From positions 1 to 17,721 of the forward strand of contig JAESRD010000384.1 in NCBI GenBank assembly GCA_016764835.1: 17,721 bases of DNA. Reading direction: 5' to 3'. Below the pieces are notes generated by a model. That model was not told where the DNA came from and made no database searches. It saw only the letters and a list, made by a program, of their open reading frames with translations. The DNA comes from Paracoccaceae bacterium. Its GTDB lineage: Bacteria; Pseudomonadota; Alphaproteobacteria; Rhodobacterales; Rhodobacteraceae. Below, one piece after another: positions 14,194-17,721 of the stretch (position 1 is its first letter; every line of letters starts with the position of its first letter). The translations under genes and the position numbers were made by a program.

Positions 14194-15741
14194 ATGAACT
14201 GGGAAAAAGAAATTGAAGAGCTGAAGCTGCGTCAGAAACTGGCCAAGAAAATGGGCGGCGCAGAAAAGGTTGCCCGTCATGTGAATGCTGGAAAACTGAC
14301 GGTGCGCGACCGGATTGACAAGCTTCTGGATCCTGGAACTTTTGAAGAAGTCGGCTCGATCACCGGCAAGGTTGAGTATGACGATAATGGCGAATTGGTC
14401 GACATGCAGCCCGCCAACCTGATCACTGGGCGCGGACGGCTGGATGGCAAACGTATTGTCGTCGCCGGGGATGATTTTACAGTGCGCGGTGGGGCCAATG
14501 ATGCGGGCATTCGCGACAAACTGATCCATGTGGAAAAAATGGCCAATAGCCTACAAATGCCTCTGGTGCGTTTGGTGGACGGCACGGGCGGCGGCGGTTC
14601 TGTCAAGACGATTGAAACCGAAGGACGGACGTATGTCCCGGCGGTTCTGGGTTGGGACGTCGTTGTCGATAATCTCTCGAAAGTGCCGGTGGTGGCGCTG
14701 GCATTGGGATCAACCGCGGGACTTGGCGCCGCGCGTGTGGCGGCCAGTCATTACTCGGTGATGGTCAAGGAAACATCACAGATGTTCGTGGCCGGACCGC
14801 CGGTGGTTGCCCGCACTGGGGAGAAACTGACCAAGAACGAACTTGGCGGCTCCCATATTCATACCCGCAATGGTGCCGTCGATGATGAGGCCGATACGGA
14901 GGAGGAAGCATTTGAGAGAGCGCGGAAATTCCTCTCCTACCTGCCGTCTTCCGTCTATCAACTACCGCCACGTACTGAACCGACCGATGATCCGGCGCGT
15001 TCCGAAGACTGGCTGATTGGGGCCATTCCGCGCAATCCTCGCAAAGTCTATAAAATGCGGAAAATTATCGAAGCTGTTGTCGATGAGGGCAGTTTTTTCG
15101 AGATGGGGAAAAAATGGGGCCGGTCCGTTATCACCGGCTTTGTCCGCTTGGATGGCTGGCCGGTGGCGATTATTGCCAGCGATCCCTACCATTACGGCGG
15201 GGCCTGGACGGCAGATACTTGCGAAAAAGTCATCCGTTTCGTCGATCTGGTTCAGACATTTCATATGCCGGTGGTTCATCTTGTCGATGTTCCGGGTTTT
15301 CTGGTGGGGCGGCAAGCCGAAGATCAGGCAACGATCCGTCATGGGGTTCGGGCGATGACCGCAATTTTCCAGGCGACCGTGCCATGGTGCGCCATGATAG
15401 TGCGCAAAACCTATGGCGTTGCGGGGGCGGCGCATATGAACTCGTCGCGGTTTAACCTCCGCTATGCTTGGCCATCGGGAGATTGGGGCTCACTCCCCAT
15501 CGCCGGCGGGTTGGAGGCGGCCTATAAGGCAGAATTGGAAGCGGCGGACGATCCAGCTGAAAAACTACGCGAAATCGAGGATCGGTTAAACCGTCTGCGA
15601 TCGCCGTTCAGGACGGCGGAGCGGTTCATGATCGACGAGATTATTGATCCACGGGATACCCGGAAAATTCTCTGCGATTTCGCGGAGATGGCGGCACCCC
15701 TACGTCAAACGGGCGTGTCGAGTTTCGGCATACGACCTTAA
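14194..15741 (+). CDS. acyl-CoA carboxylase carboxyltransferase (beta) subunit
   Basis: 515 residues, the standard length for PccB/MmdA-type carboxyltransferases, which move CO2 from carboxybiotin to an acyl-CoA such as propionyl- or methylcrotonyl-CoA. Two crotonase-like halves are visible: the N-terminal half with GGGGS (132-136) and LGGSHIHTRNGAVDDEAD (217-234), and the C-terminal half with LVDVPGFLVGRQAE (363-376) and RKTYGVAGAAHMNSSR (404-419), whose glycines form the two oxyanion holes. The C-terminal motif differs from classical PccB (RKAYGGAY), pointing to a separate subgroup with uncertain substrate. The biotin carboxylase/biotin carrier subunit it needs is not in the window. AAGGGAAG precedes the ATG. 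It appears to be monocistronic. Confidence 0.9.
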   Translation: MNWEKEIEELKLRQKLAKKMGGAEKVARHVNAGKLTVRDRIDKLLDPGTFEEVGSITGKVEYDDNGELVDMQPANLITGRGRLDGKRIVVAGDDFTVRGGANDAGIRDKLIHVEKMANSLQMPLVRLVDGTGGGGSVKTIETEGRTYVPAVLGWDVVVDNLSKVPVVALALGSTAGLGAARVAASHYSVMVKETSQMFVAGPPVVARTGEKLTKNELGGSHIHTRNGAVDDEADTEEEAFERARKFLSYLPSSVYQLPPRTEPTDDPARSEDWLIGAIPRNPRKVYKMRKIIEAVVDEGSFFEMGKKWGRSVITGFVRLDGWPVAIIASDPYHYGGAWTADTCEKVIRFVDLVQTFHMPVVHLVDVPGFLVGRQAEDQATIRHGVRAMTAIFQATVPWCAMIVRKTYGVAGAAHMNSSRFNLRYAWPSGDWGSLPIAGGLEAAYKAELEAADDPAEKLREIEDRLNRLRSPFRTAERFMIDEIIDPRDTRKILCDFAEMAAPLRQTGVSSFGIRP

Positions 15742-15797
15742 AAGCTTCTTGCGGCATATCGTATGCTGGGTGTTTGATGCGATCAACTTAATGTCTT

Positions 15798-15817
15798 TTT
15801 AGGGTTTCTGCCCTAAA
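15798..15817 (+). repeat. 7-bp perfect inverted repeat between the carboxyltransferase and PAS_5 genes
   Basis: TTTAGGG (15798-15804) and CCCTAAA (15811-15817) flank a six-base loop. A T-run precedes rather than follows the stem on the plus strand, so it is not a canonical terminator for the carboxyltransferase gene; it may be a weak hairpin or a protein-binding site upstream of the PAS gene. Confidence 0.4.
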
Positions 15818-15859
15818 TCTGGCTGCGTAAATACAATATCACTGGGTATAGGTCCGTCC

Positions 15860-16339
15860 TTGAATACCATCCTGCCAATAAATAAGGCTGGAGTGCTTGC
15901 GCTCGAAAGCCCTGCTAATCAAGCGTCCCTCGCATACTGGCAGCAGCAGCGGGCGGGCCGGATCATGCCGTCACGGGCCGATTTGTCGCCCGCCGATATG
16001 CTTGTTTTTCTCCCCAATGTGATTTTGCTGGATGTGCTGCAGGACCCGATTGATTTTCGCTACCGGCTTATTGGTACAAAAGTTACCTTGCAGATGATGT
16101 TTAGCGATCACACCGGCAAGACGATGCGGGAGCTGAGTGAATTGGGTCAGGGGCCAGGCAGCCAGATATTCGGCAACTGCCAACGCGCTGTCGAAACGTT
16201 CCAGCCAGTCACCGCGCAGACGCCATATATCGGCAAAAATTCCGATTTTAAAGCGACCGAAGACGTTATCATGCCGCTTTCCGAGGACGGGAAAACAGTC
16301 AATATGCTGTTCATTACGGCGGAGTTCGTCGACAGCTAG
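15860..16339 (+). CDS. PAS_5 (PF07310-type) single-domain protein
   Basis: 159 residues if the TTG at 15860 is used. The core (LAYWQQQRAGRIMPSRADL, LPNVILLDVLQDPIDFRYRL and IGTKV) is the recognisable signature of the alphaproteobacterial PAS_5 family, followed by the usual IMPLSEDGKTVNMLF strand near the end. The domain has no attached kinase, cyclase or DNA-binding module, so its output is unknown; such proteins are presumed cytoplasmic ligand or redox sensors. The start is uncertain: there is no in-frame ATG before residue 36, where the core has already begun, and the ribosome binding site is weak. Confidence 0.78.
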   Translation: MNTILPINKAGVLALESPANQASLAYWQQQRAGRIMPSRADLSPADMLVFLPNVILLDVLQDPIDFRYRLIGTKVTLQMMFSDHTGKTMRELSELGQGPGSQIFGNCQRAVETFQPVTAQTPYIGKNSDFKATEDVIMPLSEDGKTVNMLFITAEFVDS

Positions 16340-16357
16340 GATCAGGAGCGTAAGTCC

Positions 16358-16393
16358 TGCATATTATGCTTGAAGCAGTCTTTATGCATATTA
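16358..16393 (+). promoter_or_regulatory. repeated TGCATATTA elements upstream of putA
   Basis: TGCATATTA occurs at 16358-16366 and 16385-16393, 27 bases apart. The first copy is part of GCATATTATGC (16359-16369), a perfect 11-base palindrome, and the second contains ATGCAT. This repeated, dyad-containing element in the 168-base gap before putA could be an operator, for example for an Lrp-type PutR regulator, but the regulator is not seen here. TATTAT at 16464-16469 is a possible -10. Confidence 0.35.
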
Positions 16394-16507
16394 ATGTTCC
16401 CTATAGAAGTTTTTGTATCTTAAAATGAAGGTTATTTGGTCTCAAAGCCTGTTGCTTATGCTGTATTATAGGCGAAAGGCAGCTTCTATTGAGAAAGTAA
16501 ATAATCG

Positions 16508-17721
16508 ATGTCCGGATCAAGCGAGAAAGAGCTCCGCGCGGCAATCTGCGTCGGCTATTTGAAAGATGAAAAAACAGCTGTCACAGAGCTCATCGGGAGC
16601 CTCTCGATAGATCAGACGGATCGCCAGAAGATAGTCGATACTGCGGCCGAACTGGTCGAAGAACTCCGGCGACTGGATGACCCCGGCGTCATGGAAACAT
16701 TCCTGAGCGAATATGGTCTGACGACGGAGGAGGGGGTTGCGCTGATGTGCCTGGCGGAGGCACTGTTGCGGGTGCCGGATGATATTACCATTGATGCGCT
16801 GATCAGCGATAAAATCGCCCCCGCTGACTGGAGCAAACATCTCGGTCATTCCTCATCGCCGCTAGTCAATGCCTCGACCTGGGGGTTGATGCTGACCGGC
16901 AAGGTCGTTCATCCTGTTGACGCCAATGACTGGGATATCGTCGGCCAGCTTCGCAAAGTCGTAAAACGGATTGGCGAGCCGGTGATCCGCAAAGCTGTCG
17001 GTCAATCCATGAAAGTTCTGGGGCATCAGTTCGTCCTTGGCCGTGATATCAGGGAAGCCATGGACAGGGCGCGGGGCGCCGAGAAAAAAGGCTATACCTA
17101 TTCCTATGACATGCTGGGCGAAGGGGCGCGGACGGCGTATGATGCGCAGCGCTATTTCATGGCCTATGCGAAGGCAATTTCCAGCCTGTCGGAGAATTGC
17201 AAGAACGATGATATCCGCGCCAATCCGGGTATTTCCGTCAAGTTGTCAGCCTTGCATCCGCGCTACGAATATATCCAGCGCCAGCGGGTAATGGACGAAC
17301 TGGTACCACGCCTGTCCAGTCTGGTATTTCAAGCCAAAAACGCCAATATGGGCTTCAATATTGATGCCGAGGAAGCGGATCGTCTCGATCTGTCGCTGGA
17401 TATTATCGAAGCGGTGCTGTCGAACCCGGACCTCAAGGGCTGGGACGGGTTTGGGGTGGTTGTCCAGGCATATGGGCCGCGGGCTGGTTATGTGCTGGAC
17501 TGGCTGTATGCACTTTCGACGCGTCTTGATCGCAAGATCATGGTTCGTCTCGTCAAAGGGGCCTATTGGGACAGTGAGATCAAGTTGTCGCAAGTCAACG
17601 GCTATGAAAGCTATCCGGTTTTTACCCGTAAAGCGTCGACTGACGTAAGTTATCTCGCCTGCGCGCAGAAACTGTTTTCTATGACGGACCGGATTTATCC
17701 GCAATTCGCCACCCACAATGC
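16508..17721 (+). CDS. putA: PutA, bifunctional proline dehydrogenase / glutamate semialdehyde dehydrogenase (5' part, runs off the window)
   Basis: The frame from ATG 16508 is open to the right edge, giving 404 of an expected 1000 or more residues. PutA oxidises proline to glutamate in two steps: FAD-dependent proline dehydrogenase, then NAD-dependent semialdehyde dehydrogenase. The visible part holds the helical arm domain and the start of the proline dehydrogenase barrel: ISVKLSALHPRYEYIQRQRV, FNIDAEEADRLDLSLDIIEA, GWDGFGVVVQAYGPRAG, MVRLVKGAYWDSEIKLSQV and YPQFATHNA, almost residue for residue like E. coli PutA. There is no N-terminal ribbon-helix-helix domain, so this PutA is not a self-repressor, as in many alphaproteobacteria. 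GAGAAAG precedes the start. The semialdehyde dehydrogenase half lies beyond the window. Confidence 0.95.
   Translation, partial: MSGSSEKELRAAICVGYLKDEKTAVTELIGSLSIDQTDRQKIVDTAAELVEELRRLDDPGVMETFLSEYGLTTEEGVALMCLAEALLRVPDDITIDALISDKIAPADWSKHLGHSSSPLVNASTWGLMLTGKVVHPVDANDWDIVGQLRKVVKRIGEPVIRKAVGQSMKVLGHQFVLGRDIREAMDRARGAEKKGYTYSYDMLGEGARTAYDAQRYFMAYAKAISSLSENCKNDDIRANPGISVKLSALHPRYEYIQRQRVMDELVPRLSSLVFQAKNANMGFNIDAEEADRLDLSLDIIEAVLSNPDLKGWDGFGVVVQAYGPRAGYVLDWLYALSTRLDRKIMVRLVKGAYWDSEIKLSQVNGYESYPVFTRKASTDVSYLACAQKLFSMTDRIYPQFATHN

Noticed and set aside
15798..15817. Intrinsic terminator after the carboxyltransferase gene
   Set aside because: The stem is A+T-rich at its base and the T-run is on the wrong side for either strand's transcript.

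Overview
The window reads as alphaproteobacterial DNA, roughly 60% G+C where I counted lines by hand, densely packed with protein genes. I see no rRNA, tRNA, CRISPR array, insertion sequence or phage gene.

Positions 1-7738 (left block). A DUF2927-type lipoprotein, a stomatin/prohibitin (SPFH) protein with a C-terminal GYF_2-like domain, and a double zinc-ribbon membrane protein form a likely envelope-associated cluster. They are followed by a small two-helix membrane protein, a PfkB-family fructokinase, D-aminoacyl-tRNA deacylase (overlapping the kinase by ATGA), and a small membrane-protein ORF interrupted by one in-frame amber codon. Converging on it from the minus strand are a small unknown protein and the zinc importer genes znuB and znuC. 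Behind znuC lie the last 31 codons of zur. A zur-znuC-znuB run and a DUF2927/SPFH/zinc-ribbon cluster are typical of Rhodobacterales, as I recall them.

Position about 7738 is a break. The minus-strand zur gene loses its first three quarters exactly where a plus-strand MscS-type channel gene begins without its N-terminus and without a start codon. Two genes truncated head-to-head at one point mean either a real rearrangement or an assembly chimera of two genomes. This is the most consequential observation in the window.

Positions 7738-17721 (right block). All genes are on the plus strand: a 5'-truncated mscS, a SnoaL/NTF2-like protein, an SLC13-type permease with two TrkA-C domains, 3-hydroxybutyrate dehydrogenase, and pirin, with gaps of 12-84 bases suggesting one transcription unit. 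A phytanoyl-CoA dioxygenase-like gene with clearly lower G+C (about 45%) follows, with its own putative promoter. Then come an acyl-CoA carboxylase carboxyltransferase subunit with an extended -10 promoter overlaid by a perfect palindrome, a PAS_5-type protein, and the first 404 codons of a putA lacking the ribbon-helix-helix domain. The functional theme is use of 3-hydroxybutyrate, branched or odd-chain acyl-CoA, and proline, as expected of a heterotrophic marine-type alphaproteobacterium outside Rhodobacterales.

No convincing new defence or mobile system was found. The points most worth checking are the 7738 junction, the amber-interrupted ORF, the low-G+C dioxygenase, and several palindromes and repeats in promoter regions.
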